Below the pieces are notes generated by a model. It made no database searches and was not told the DNA's origin. It saw nothing but the letters and a program-made list of their open reading frames with translations. A program made the translations under genes and the position numbers. A DNA stretch of 64,000 nt, from positions 32,644,729 through 32,708,728 of the forward strand of contig CM042975.1 of the NCBI GenBank assembly GCA_023678885.1, given 5' to 3'. The stretch comes from Pogostemon cablin. Its lineage: Eukaryota; Streptophyta; Magnoliopsida; Lamiales; Lamiaceae. Of this stretch, positions 41,915-52,433 are shown piece after piece (within the stretch, counting starts at the first letter, position 1; every line of letters begins with the position of its first letter).

Positions 41915-42573
41915 TTAAAGGCTAAAGCAATTCACACAAGCCCAACTAGTAAACCATCTATGATTCTTAGCCTTAAACTTATTATTATGTCTTCCCTTAA
42001 CAAGCATAACACCCCCATAATTCTTATCGCCCCCATTGTGATTTATATCATGCTCTTTACTTTTTAAGGCATTAACCACCACATCTAGAGTAGCATCATC
42101 ACGACCATACTTAATAGCAGATTTGACATCACAATAAGATTCAGGAATATCATTTAACAAGACAATGGGGGAATACTCATCAATATGCTTATCACCAGAT
42201 TGTTTAATATCAATAATGAGCTTTGTAAACATGTCCAAGTTTTCATCAATGTCCTTATTCAAATCCAATTTGAAACTAAAAAAATTTTCAAGCAAGAACA
42301 TCCTACTAGGCAAAGATGCACATTGAACAATTCATCCAACTTTTTTCACATCTTTTTAGCAGACTCAAATTGACCAACCTTTCTTATCACAGAGACAGAG
42401 AGATTTAAAGTAATGGATGACAAAGCAAGCTCATTCATATCAGATTTCTGTTCTTCAGTTACAGTGACAGCATGCGTTCCATCAATGGCCTTATAGACAC
42501 GTTGCTGAACCAAAACACATTTTATTTTTTGTTTCCAAATTTTGAAATTAGTTTTACCATCAAAAGGAGTCAT
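41915..42573 (-). pseudogene. Broken copia gag (UBN2-type)
   Basis: The start MTPFDGKTNFKIWKQKI and following region (42573-42346) match the N-terminus of copia gag. A stop and frame change follow FESAKKM. The next part (42313-41915) reads SRMFLLENFFSFKLDLN, YSPIVLLNDIPESY and a GRDDATLDVVVNALKSKE block. It ends without the CCHC zinc knuckle. Confidence 0.88.
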
Positions 42574-42829
42574 GTCAAAAGAATTAGAAGCTATTTTTTA
42601 AGCACAAAGCACAAATCATACCATAAGAAGAAATATACTGACAATCAAAAGTACACACAACGGAAGCAGGATAACAAATATCACAATAAAATCTCACAAA
42701 GAGAGGACCAACCGCCTCAAAGCATCACAAAGGAGGACCAACCGCCTCAGGGTATCACAAAGATATATCTAAGTTAGAAAATAGAACAAATCTATAACAA
42801 AGAGGATGAGAGAAACTCCCCTATCGCCG

Positions 42830-43636
42830 AGGGTCAGAATTGATCTGACCGGAACCAGTAGCGGCGGCGGCCGGCGATCAACGAGCGGCGGTCAGCAGGC
42901 TGCCAGAGGACGGTCAGTGTTGGCGAGTCAGAACAGATTTGACAAGACCGGCGGCTAAAGGTGGTCGGCGGCTGAACGGCAGCGTCGAGCAGATCCGACG
43001 GTCGCTCTTTTGGCTGGTAGTGGACAGCACAGCGTCGGCGATTGGTAGTTGACAGGCGGTCAGCAGTTGGAGGTCGGCTGGAACCCTTCGGCGGCTGTTG
43101 CGCTACTGTTTGAACCACCGGCGGCTGGAAGCCAAGCGGCGGCGAAGGTGGCTGGCGGCGGCGGGCTGCAGGTCGCGACAGATTCAGCGGCGAAAGGCTG
43201 GTGGGTGATGGCGCGCGAACGAGCAGCGCGGCGTTGACGGGCGGTGGACAGCTCCAGGCGGAACCCCTAGCAGCTGACAGGCAGAGACAGCGGCATATCG
43301 CAACACCTCCTGGCAGATCGGCGACACCCTCCTTCAGATCGACGACAGCGGAGGAAATCTTGGCAGATCGTGACACCCTCCTTCAGATCGGCGACAGAAA
43401 GTGGCAGCGGCGGGCAAGCACGGGGGCGTCTGGACGGCTGACGGAGGTGAACGAGCATCCAGCAGAGGTGATGAACTGATGCTCGTTTCTGGCAGCTCCG
43501 ATCGGACTGGTGGCGACCAGATCGCGTTTCCGGCGAAAGAAATTCTGCAGCGGTCGGACAGCGGCGATCTCTCACCGGCGGCTGACGGTCAGCAGCTTCG
43601 GGAGATAGACGGATGACGAAACCCGTCTGATACCAC
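42830..43636 (-). other. GC-rich leader and PBS of the copia-type element
   Basis: Dense GGCGGC/CGGCGG runs with repeats of CACCCTCCTTCAGATCG (about 43326 and 43376). The PBS complement TCTGATACCA is at 43627-43636. Several frames up to 180 codons result from GC-richness and have no domain. Confidence 0.7.
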
Positions 43637-43891
43637 TGTTAGGTGGATGCGATCGTCATCGTCGTCCGTGTTCGTCGTCTACGCCGGAGAAGGTGATCTA
43701 GGGGCTGAACTCCACAGTGCTCAGATTCCCGTTGAACTCACACAAGAATTCAAATCCACGTTCTACCCGTTAGGGTCACAAATGGGTTATAATATGGGAT
43801 GGGGTATAAGGCTATGGGCTAAGACACACTTGGCCCAATACTTTGAGAGATGAAGACCAGCATTTGGGCCAAATGCCCAATGGTCCCAACA
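43637..43891 (-). repeat. Copia-type 5' LTR (255 bp)
   Basis: TGTTAGGTGG to GGTCCCAACA, next to the PBS. It is homologous along its length to the 40898 copy. Confidence 0.88.
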
Positions 43892-44541
43892 GTCAATAAA
43901 TGGCTGGACGAGCAGGCGGAAAACGCTGTCGTTTTCTTTTGCTTCGGAACGATGGGTAGTTTGGTAAAAGCGCAGGTGAGAGAAATAGCGTTATCTCTGG
44001 AGAGAAGTGGGATTCCTTTCTTATGGTCTTTGAGAAAGAGAAAAGAGAACGACAATACGCAGTTTGCAATAGAGTTCGAAAGCTTCGACGAAGTGCTGCC
44101 GGAAGGGTTCTTGGAGAGGACAAAGGGGGTGGGGAAAGTGATCGGATGGGCGGCGCAGGTGGCAGTGCTGAGTCACCCGGCGGTGGGGGGATTCGTGTCG
44201 CACTGTGGGTGGAACTCGATTCTGGAGAGCGTGTGGTTCGGAGTGCCGATTGCGACGTTTCCGTTGTACGCAGAGCAGCAGATGAATGCGTTTCAGCTGG
44301 TGAAGGAGTTGGAGATGGCGGAGATGATCAGACTGGATTACAAGATAGATTTGCTGGGGGAATGGAGCCGGAAATTGTGGGTGCGGAGGAGATAGAGGCG
44401 GCGATACGGCGGCTGATGGGGGGAGGTGGGGTGAGGGAGAAGGTGAAAGGAATGCAGAAGAAGGCGAGATCGGCTTTTATGGAAGGTGGATCTTCGTATA
44501 ATTCGAAGGAGAGCTATCAGAATAATAGCCCGTCAGAATAA

Positions 44542-45115
44542 GAATAAGCGTATATGGGCTTTCAGTACCTACCTAGTAATAAATTTTGGGTTGCTTCGTT
44601 CAAATTTTTTAATCAAAATGACAATCTTGTCCAGTTCAAATTGTTTATTTGAATATTGTGTCTCATATGGTATTCCAACACACTTGATGGCTAACACATA
44701 CATTTTCAAAATTTTTTTTAAAAAAAAGGAGATGATATATCAATCACATAATGTGTAAACACTAGATGGAAAACCTATTATAGCATCCACAATGGTTAGA
44801 GTTTAAACTCAAAACTTTTTGGGAAAATAGATTTTTTTGTCTGTTAACTTTGCCCAATTTTGAATTTAGTCCATAAATTTTTTACTTTTTGAAAATCGTC
44901 CATTATATTTGCAAAATTTTGAAAATCGTCCATTATATTTGAAAATTTTGAAAATCGTCCATCATGTTTATCAAATTCAATAAAATCGTCCGTTTCAACA
45001 GGTCATTAGCAGGTTATTCTAAAAAACAAAAATAAAAAATATGTAACATATATATATGTATATATATATATATACTATTTTATAAAAATAGCCTCAACTA
45101 AGAATTTATATTATA
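44542..45115. repeat. Intergenic with short GAAAATCGTCCAT repeats and TA microsatellite
   Basis: TTTTGAAAATCGTCCATTATATTTG is repeated about three times at 44877-44965. A TA microsatellite lies at about 45050-45075. No gene. Confidence 0.7.
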
Positions 45116-45336
45116 CTCTCTCCGTCCAAGATGACATTTTGTTTTTGTGCACGTTGATTAAGAAGTATTGTTATTTAATGTGTAGTGGGTAGTTGTATTA
45201 GTGGGAGTGTGGATCCCGTATTTTAATTGTATTAGTGGGTGTGTGTGGATCTCATGCATGTAAAAAAGGAAGTGACCCTTTTAAGAACGGATTATCAAAA
45301 TGAAAAAAAGACTCTCTTTGAAGCGGACGGAGGAAG
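45116..45336. mobile_element. Stowaway MITE in the UGT promoter region
   Basis: CTCTCTCCGTCCAAG to GCGGACGGAGGAAG with TA outside. It ends about 300 bp before the UGT start codon. Confidence 0.8.
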
Positions 45337-45634
45337 TATCAATATTTAGTCAAATTTGTTTCACTTTAGAACGACTTATTACAAATTAAACTATTATCCT
45401 CTTTTAGATAAGATACTACGGACAATCCCTTGAATTTCCTAAAAAGTTGAGAGAGCTAAAGAAAGAGTTTGGACAACCGACAACAAATTAGGCAAAGAAA
45501 GTGAGAGCACATGATCCAGCGCAGAAGCTTCCACCCTTCATTTTATCTTATCTCTTGACTTAAGAGTTTAAATCAACACTGAATTAAGCGACAGAAGCCA
45601 CGATTATCAATACAGAGAGTAGAGAGAGAAAATC

Positions 45635-47068
45635 ATGAATTCTAGAGCAGAGCTGGTATTCATCCCATCTCCAGGGCTGAGCCACCTCGTCTCCACCGTA
45701 GAGGCGGCCAAGCTCCTCCTCCACCGCAACGACCGCCTCTCCATCACCGTTCTCATCATGAAAATCAAACAAGATTCCACCGTAGATTCTTACACCCAAA
45801 AAACATCCTCAAACGCCCCCTCAACCTTACGTTTCATCAACGTCCACACACCGGAAACCTCCTCACCTCTCTTCGACAAAATCAACGACCACATCACTCC
45901 CATCAGAGACATCATCTCCAATCTTACTACACAACCTGATTCTCACCTTTCTGGTCTGGTTTTGGACATGTTCTGCACCAAATTCATGGAAGTTGCAGAA
46001 GAATTCAACATCCCTTCCTACGTTTTCTTCACCTCCAGTGCGTGTGCTCTCGGCCTATTTCAGTATATCGTGTCATTAAAGTTCGAACACAATCAAGATC
46101 CGACGTCGTACAAAGGCTCGGACGCAGAGCTGGAAATCCCCTGTTTCTCCAACCCTGTTCCTGCAAAAGTATTTCCCCCGGTGATCTTGGATGGAGGTCC
46201 CATGGCGGATCTGTTCATGAAATACTTCAGTGCAATAACAAAGACAAAAGGGATCATGGTGAACACCTTCCACGAGCTAGAAACCTACGCAATCGAATCT
46301 CTGCTTTCCGACGGTAAAACACCCAAGGTTTATCCGGTCGGCCCGATTCTCAACAACTCCGGCGGCGATCAACCCGACCCGTCGTTTGACGAATTCAAGA
46401 AATGGCTCGACGACCAGCCCGAAAGCTCTGTTGTATTCCTCTGCTTCGGAACCATGGGCAGTTTCGAGGAAGATCAGGTGAGGGAAATAGCCATGGCTTT
46501 GGAACAGAGTGGGCATCGTTTCTTATGGTCGTTAAGAAAGCCAGCTCCGAAGGAAGGGGTGGCGAAATTTCAGTTCGTAGTCGAATACGAGGATTTCGGA
46601 CAGGTGTTGCCGGAAGGGTTCTTGGACAGAACAAAAGGGGTCGGAAGAGTGATCGGATGGGCGCCGCAGGTGGCGGTGCTGAGCCACCCGTCGGTGGGGG
46701 GTTTCGTGTCGCACTGTGGGTGGAACTCGACTCTAGAGAGCGTGTGGTTCGGAGTGCCGATGGCGACGTTTCCGTTGTACTCGGAGCAGCAGATGAATGC
46801 GTTTCAGCTGGTTAGGGAGCTGGGGATGGCGGAGATGATTAGGTTGGATTATAGTTTGGATTTGAGGAGAGAGAGGAAGGCGGAAGTGGTGGGGGCGGAG
46901 GAGATAGAGGCGGCGATAAGGAGGCTGATGGCGGAGGAGGGTGGGAGTGGGGTGAGGGAGAAGGTGAAGGAGATGCAGAAGAAGGCGAGGTCGGCGTTAA
47001 TGGAGGGTGGATCTTCGTTTAATGCGCAGTGTCAATTCATTGAGGATGTTATCAAAAATGTATCTTAG
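45635..47068 (+). CDS. UDP-glycosyltransferase, UGT71-like (group E)
   Basis: An intact intronless enzyme of 477 residues. The catalytic His is H17 (PSPGLSH) and the partner Asp D111 (LVLDMF). The PSPG box spans residues 342-385 (WAPQVAVLSHPSVGGF, HCGWNSTLES, PLYSEQ) with a final Gln, so UDP-glucose is the likely donor. The acceptor is unknown; family members glucosylate flavonoids, lignans, terpenoids or hormones. The start AATCATGAATTC follows an AGAGAGAGAA leader. Stowaway MITEs lie about 300 bp upstream and 100 bp downstream. The pseudogene at 40156 is its closest relative here. Confidence 0.94.
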   Translation: MNSRAELVFIPSPGLSHLVSTVEAAKLLLHRNDRLSITVLIMKIKQDSTVDSYTQKTSSNAPSTLRFINVHTPETSSPLFDKINDHITPIRDIISNLTTQPDSHLSGLVLDMFCTKFMEVAEEFNIPSYVFFTSSACALGLFQYIVSLKFEHNQDPTSYKGSDAELEIPCFSNPVPAKVFPPVILDGGPMADLFMKYFSAITKTKGIMVNTFHELETYAIESLLSDGKTPKVYPVGPILNNSGGDQPDPSFDEFKKWLDDQPESSVVFLCFGTMGSFEEDQVREIAMALEQSGHRFLWSLRKPAPKEGVAKFQFVVEYEDFGQVLPEGFLDRTKGVGRVIGWAPQVAVLSHPSVGGFVSHCGWNSTLESVWFGVPMATFPLYSEQQMNAFQLVRELGMAEMIRLDYSLDLRRERKAEVVGAEEIEAAIRRLMAEEGGSGVREKVKEMQKKARSALMEGGSSFNAQCQFIEDVIKNVS

Positions 47069-47165
47069 GAATTAACTACTGGTACTTATAAATTTAATCG
47101 AAAAGAGTAAGTAAAAATAAAGAAAGTTCATAATTTTCTCCTAGAGATATATGCTTTAATTTATA

Positions 47166-47408
47166 CTCACTCTGTTTACATATTCCTATTTTGGGCGTTT
47201 CATTTTAATATTTACGTTTTTTTTTTGGAATATAGGACCTACCTAAAACAATTAATACATCACATACGTCCCACATCCAACACTAATACACCTATCCACT
47301 TTACAATTAAATATTACTATATCTTTCCACCTACTATCTATTAAAATATTATACTCCTTAATCAACGTGTAAAAAACAAACGTAAACATTGAAACGGGAC
47401 GGAGGGAG
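47166..47408. mobile_element. Stowaway MITE just downstream of UGT
   Basis: CTCACTCTGTTTAC to ACGGGACGGAGGGAG with TA on both sides. It begins about 100 bp after the UGT stop and may lie in its 3' UTR or terminator region. Confidence 0.85.
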
Positions 47409-48375
47409 TACTTAATTTATACTCCTACAAAAATTTCATAAGAGAGAAAGACATTATTCCTATAATTTATATTCCCTTCGTCCCACATTTATATTCACAC
47501 TTTCCGTTTTCGTTTGCCCCATATTTATCTTCACCACCTAAAAAATAAACTTCACATCAACCAACAATCTCAAAATTATTTAAATGAGTATCTTACATTC
47601 ATGACCAATACTTATTAAAGTTTAAAAAGTCTTCTTTTCCACTATCAGTATCTCATTTACCCAATTATACAATTTCAAGAATCAAGAATACGATGGCATA
47701 CCCTATGCCTGTTAATTAATCTTCCATCTGTTACACTATTACACCACAAAGCTTGTAATAACCAAAATTTAAAATTAGATACGGCATTCTTGATTGCAAA
47801 GTGATATTCCCTCTGTTAAGTTCTCATTCTTCATTTTATTATATGCACTTTCCAAAAATCTCATCAATTAAGACCCGAGGGCCCTGCACCTACAATGATA
47901 GGCCCGTGGACAAACACATAATTGACACGATTCTTATCGGAAGAACCCATTTAGGAAAAAGAGCCAAGAAACTGTAAAGGGTCTTCAAGAAATGCTTTTC
48001 TTTCTTTTCTACTCTGTAAAGCACCTCTGTAGTTTCTACCTGAGAAGAAACAATGCACAAGGAGGGAGAGATCTAAATGGAGTTGCATTTAAGAAATAGG
48101 TGGAATATGACGTGGCAGATTTATTGGCTAAAAAAAAATCAAAATTGTCACGTCGAATTGGCCAACTGAAATTGAAGCATGACATGACGGATTCCACCAA
48201 AATTTGCATTTTTCTGTGAAAATGGGCATAAATTGAAATAATTCGTTAGTTATAGGGCAAAATTAAACCACTTATCCTTTTTAGGTCTAAAATCGAAGTT
48301 TTGTTTAGTTATAAGGCAAAAAATGAATTTAACTCAAGAAGAGTTGATATAAGAAATATCATTGGGTGCACCATA
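47409..48375. other. Intergenic with eroded MITE ends
   Basis: TTCCCTTCGTCCCACATTTATATTC (about 47466) and TTCCCTCTGTTAAGTTCTCATTC (about 47806) look like left ends of truncated Stowaway elements with no right ends. The rest is AT-rich without a gene. Confidence 0.5.
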
Positions 48376-48605
48376 CTCCCTTCGTCACCCTTTTTGAGGG
48401 TGTCATTTACTTTTTGCACGTGAATTAAAGAGTATTACTATTATTTAATGTATAGTGAGTAATTGTATCAGTGGAGGTGTGAATCTCATATTTTAGTTGT
48501 ATTAGTGGGTGTGTGTGGGTCCCATATGTATAAGAAAGGAAATGAAACCCTTGGGGCGGACGCCCAAAATGAAAAAATAATATCATTGAAAACTGACGGA
48601 ATTAG
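48376..48605. mobile_element. Stowaway-like MITE
   Basis: CTCCCTTCGTCACCC to GAAAACTGACGGAATTAG. The interior (GTGAATTAAAGAGTATTACTATTATTTAATG, split here by eye) resembles the 45116 copy. Confidence 0.7.
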
Positions 48606-49080
48606 TATATGTATTAGTTTTTTTAATAAATTATTAAACTTTTTCATATTCAACTTTCGTAAAAAAAAAATAATAATAATAGAAAATTTGTTAAAATTTT
48701 GCTAACAAACAGTAAAAGTCTTTATTTATAAGTGTTTATTAGTGTATATTTATATTAGTAAATGACTAAATATATATATTTTGAATTCGCGCTGTGCTCA
48801 TGAAGAATAATATACGGTGGTAATTAATATATTTTAGGTCATGTTCGATGATAGATTTTTGTTTAAAACATGATCTTTTAAAATAATTGGAACTTGTCAT
48901 ATATCTTGTCAGTTGTCTATAAGAAAACCTAATATATCTTGTTTCAAAATATACAATATGTTGGAGTATTATTATAGTATTTGACAGAGTCAAGAGTTGT
49001 TACAAAATTGAAAATTTATTACCCTAATTGTTTTATATATTTACTTTTTTATTCTAACTTTAACACTATATCTTTTTATA
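48606..49080. other. AT-rich intergenic
   Basis: No gene or recognised element. Short frames are AT-biased noise. Confidence 0.5.
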
Positions 49081-49084
49081 CCCG

Positions 49085-49900
49085 ATTTGATCAAAATATC
49101 ATTTACACGAATTTTCGAGTAATATGTTCGAGTAAAACCATTTTTACTTGAAAAATCATTAAAAAATATTACTCGAATTTTTATACGAATGCGTTATTTT
49201 GACACGAATTCATTACACGAATGCATTTAAAAATTCGTGTATAATTTCGCGTAAAATTACAACTTTCGTGTAAAAATTACAAAAAGTAATCGTGTTAAAT
49301 TAGAAAAAACTAAAAAGTTAATCAAAAGTTCGTGTGAAATTTTGTGTAAAATTACATTTTTTCGTGTAAACAATTACAAAAGTTTCGTGTTAATTTTTTT
49401 TTAAAAAAAATACAACTCATTATTTGACACGAAAATTTCGTGTAAAAAATTACAAAATTTTCGTGTTAATTTTTTTTTTTTAAAAATTCAACTCATTATT
49501 TGACACGAAAATATTTGATACGAAAATTTCGTGTAAAAAATTACAAAATTTTCGTGTTAATTTTTTTTAAAAAAAATTCAACTCATTATTTGACATGAAA
49601 ATTTTGTGTAAAAAATTACAAAAAAATTCTTGTTAATTTTTTTTAAAAAAATTCAACTCATTATTTGGCACGAAAATTTCGTGTAAAAAATTACAAAAAA
49701 ATTCGTGTTAAATATTTTTTAAAAAAATTTAACTCATTATTTGACACGAAAATTTCATTTAAAAATTTACAAAATTCGTGTTAATTTTTTTTAAAAAAAA
49801 ACTCAAATCATTATTTGACACGAAAATTTTTACACGAAAGCATTATGTTACACGAATTATTTTCGAGTAAAGGTTAAATCCGTTATTTTGAGTAATAAAA
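49085..49900. repeat. Palindrome-rich tandem array (CACGAAAATTTCGTG), unit about 75 bp
   Basis: CTCATTATTT recurs at 49416, 49492, 49582, 49657 and 49733 with a degenerate copy at about 49806, so units are 75-76 bp, one lengthened to 90. Most units contain CACGAAA-A-TTTCGTG, a perfect 7-bp inverted repeat with a 1-nt centre, followed by TTACAAAA and a TTCGTGTTAATT block. The flanks (49085-49340) hold looser copies of the CACGAA/TTCGTG and ACTCGAAT motifs. Confidence 0.85.
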
Positions 49901-50728
49901 GAGTTACTCTTATATTTGGGGCAATAAAATTGTTAAACCCTGACGGGCACGGTTGTTAATTACTTCTCCCAAAATATGGGAATCCCTCGTACCCACCCAA
50001 AACTTGTACTATCACTTTCATTCCATAGTGAAAAGTGGAAAATTCCTCCATTTTAATTTATTATTAATATTCTATAATGATATAAATTGTAATAAATAAA
50101 AAATTATTGAAATAATAAATTTCTTTAAAAATAATAAATTTAAAAAAAAACTAACAAAAAATATGAATCTATTCCCATAGAATTTAATTATACCAAACAA
50201 CATTAATAGTAATGATAGTTATTGCTTATTATCAATCAAACAACATTATTATAAAATACAAATCTATTACCATTCATCACCACTATCACTATAATTCTTA
50301 TTTCGATTCCCTTCGATAAACCAAACGTCCACTAAATGACAAGTTTATTAAGAACAAAAATATTGAGTATTAAATAGGGTATTATATGACTCGCTATAGA
50401 AAACTATATTACGACAAAATATTAAGGAAAAAAAATGAGGTTAAGTGTTTTATTAATAGTAAGGACATCCACGATCTAATAATTAATGTGAATTAATTTT
50501 TATAAAAGTCATTAAAATTGTTTTTACAAGTGTAGATAAGAACATAAGATTTGCAAAAAAAAAAAAAAAAAGGAGTTAGGAGGACTCTTGATAGTAGGTA
50601 ATAAAATTCAAGGTTAATTAGTTCATCACTTAGCTCATTGGATTAAGTTGTTTGCATTGATAATATCATTAGTATATTATTAAACTTGCCAATAAGTTGA
50701 GAGTTTTGGTGTGTTGACACTAGACTGT
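49901..50728. other. AT-rich intergenic
   Basis: No gene. A poly(A) run lies near 50555-50572. Nothing else recognised before the El3 LTR. Confidence 0.5.
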
Positions 50729-52420
50729 TGTTTGCCTAATTTTTAGCACTCACGAGCAAGAATACTCGATCGTTGTAGTAGTATATCCCAAGAAAAAATT
50801 ATCAATCCAATAAGGAGTTATGTTCGGACTAGCAAAATACGTGAGCTCATGTTCATGTTGTTTTTGTAAAGATGATCGGGGGTTTTGAGATTGATTAACA
50901 ACTAAAACAAGTAACAAGTAATTAAGGATAACAAATAAGAAAATTGACAAGTAAAGAAAATGGGTGCTAAAGTTCAAGTATGGAAAAACATGGGATTAGA
51001 AACATCCAAGCACACTCGATTCATATTATCATGCAAACGGAATTCAACTCAATTGATGTAGACTAAGGGTGATCACGATTGTATCCTAAGCTCCCTTTTG
51101 GGTTACAAAGGTTGTTGATCCATTTTAGACTCCCAAAAGCACTTAAGATCAAAGCCCAACATTAACCCCTTCCATCTAGGTACTAGTTAAATTAAACTCT
51201 CCCTTTTTGTGTACTAAGGCCAACGAATGGATTGGTTCCCCTCATTGAATTCAAATATCCTTTCGGTCAAACCCAAACTCAATGTCTAATCATGCCTTCC
51301 TAATACTATAGAGGGTCATTTCCGTCTCACTCCAAGCAATACATACATGAACATCATGATAGCATTTAATTACCACAAATAATCCATTGATCAACAATCC
51401 ATTAAACCAATAAACATTCATGAATAACAAACAATGCCATCACAACATCAAGACAATTAAACTCCATGAATAGAAATCAACATCAATTAAATCAAAAACC
51501 AATTTAATCCACATGATAATATAAATCTAATATGCTCTTCATATTCCTAATCCCACTAGAGGGATTAGCCTAACATGATAAAAGTAATAAAACAAATAAA
51601 TGATTCATTACAAATACCCATAGTCTTAGATCTAAAGAAATACAAAATGAATGGATTATTCCCTATCAATTTCTTGAAGAGAATCTTCTATTCTTCTTGA
51701 TCTCCACCTCTAGCTCTTGATTTGAAGCCTTTAGCACCAAAAATGGAAGAATTGATGGGTGGATGAAGATGGATGAAGATGATGGTGGAAAATGGAAGAA
51801 ATGGTGTGTGAGGTGTGTGTAGATGATAGGATTTCGGATCTGATCCACAAAGTGTTGAAATGGGGTCTATTTATACCCCATGTGGGCCTTCTAGAAGATT
51901 CTGATTTTTTAGCAGGAATTACACCTACACGGCTCGAGCTCTGCACACGGCCACAGGGGTGGCCGTGTTGTGTAATCTGGTGTCCGCACACGGCTTCTAG
52001 GATAGGGCCGTGCGCGGTACACGGCCCGTGTTCTGCGCTCGGCCACAGGGGTGGCCGAGTTGGTGTTTCTGGCGACATCACACGGCCTCATGCACAGGCC
52101 CGTGTGCGGAACTCGAGGCGTGTTCAAGACACGACCCGTGTTCCTGCACACGGCAGGCCGTGTTGTGCAGCTTCTTCTCCTCTTTCACTATTTCGGCTCG
52201 TTTTTCCTCGTTTCAACTTCAAATTGAGATCCGCTTTTTTCTACATTTTTCTTATCATGTTTAGCATCAAATAAAAAGTGAAAATCTTTAGTTTAAGCTC
52301 ATTCACACACATTTCAATAAAAACACAAAACACAACCAAATAACACATAAAATACGGATAAAATAATACGAAAACACATATAAAAAGACACTAAAATGTA
52401 GGTGAAAATAGCTCTAATCA
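50729..52420 (-). repeat. El3 3' LTR (complete)
   Basis: On the minus strand it starts TGATTAGAGC and ends GGCAAACA. It carries CACGG/CCGTG palindromes in U3 (for example ACACGGCCAC at 51945-51954 with GTGGCCGTGT at 51959-51968), a TATA box in ATGGGGT...ACCCCAT (51860-51881), and a leader hairpin at 51547-51568. Confidence 0.88.
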
Positions 52421-52433
52421 ACCCCCCAAACTT
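52421..52433 (-). other. El3 polypurine tract
   Basis: On the minus strand AAGTTTGGGGGGT stands directly before the LTR TG. Same sequence as in El1, El2 and El4. Confidence 0.82.

Larger units (their letters stand above)
40898..43891 (-). mobile_element. Gag-only Ty1/copia-type LTR element
   Basis: On the minus strand: 5' LTR 43637-43891, PBS TGGTATCAGA (43627-43636, initiator-Met type), a GC-rich leader (42830-43620), a broken gag (42573 to about 41915), a CACAGA-rich region, PPT GGTGGAGATT (41098-41107), and 3' LTR 40898-41097. Target copies GTCGA (40893-40897) and GTCAA (43892-43896) differ by one base. No protease, integrase or RT. It disrupts the UGT pseudogene just before KWLDEQ. Confidence 0.85.
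40156..44541 (+). pseudogene. UGT71-like pseudogene, split by a copia-type element
   Basis: It is closely related to the intact UGT at 45635. The 5' part (40156-40897) starts MKKFELIFIPSPRLSHLVST, then a net 28-bp deletion near 40220 shifts frame; from about 40230 the sequence reads on to VESLLSDGNTPRVYPV. The copia-type insert (40898-43891) follows. The 3' part (43892-44541) has KWLDEQ, FFCFGTMGS and a complete PSPG box (WAAQVAVLSH...YAEQQMNAF). A further 1-bp loss near 44360 shifts frame, so the tail continues in another frame (IVGAEEIEAAIRRLM, EGGSS). Three independent lesions make it non-functional. Confidence 0.93.

Noticed and set aside
42834..43376. 180-codon minus-strand frame in the copia-type leader
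   Set aside because: GC-rich repeated leader between PBS and gag; Pro/Arg/Ser-rich without a domain.
49341..49880. Possible CRISPR-like array
   Set aside because: Spacers are themselves repeated, units are AT-rich with poly(T), no cas genes, and the genome is a plant; it is a minisatellite.
51792..52274. 160-codon plus-strand frame in the El3 LTR
   Set aside because: It runs antisense to LTR U3 across the palindromes; no protein-like features.
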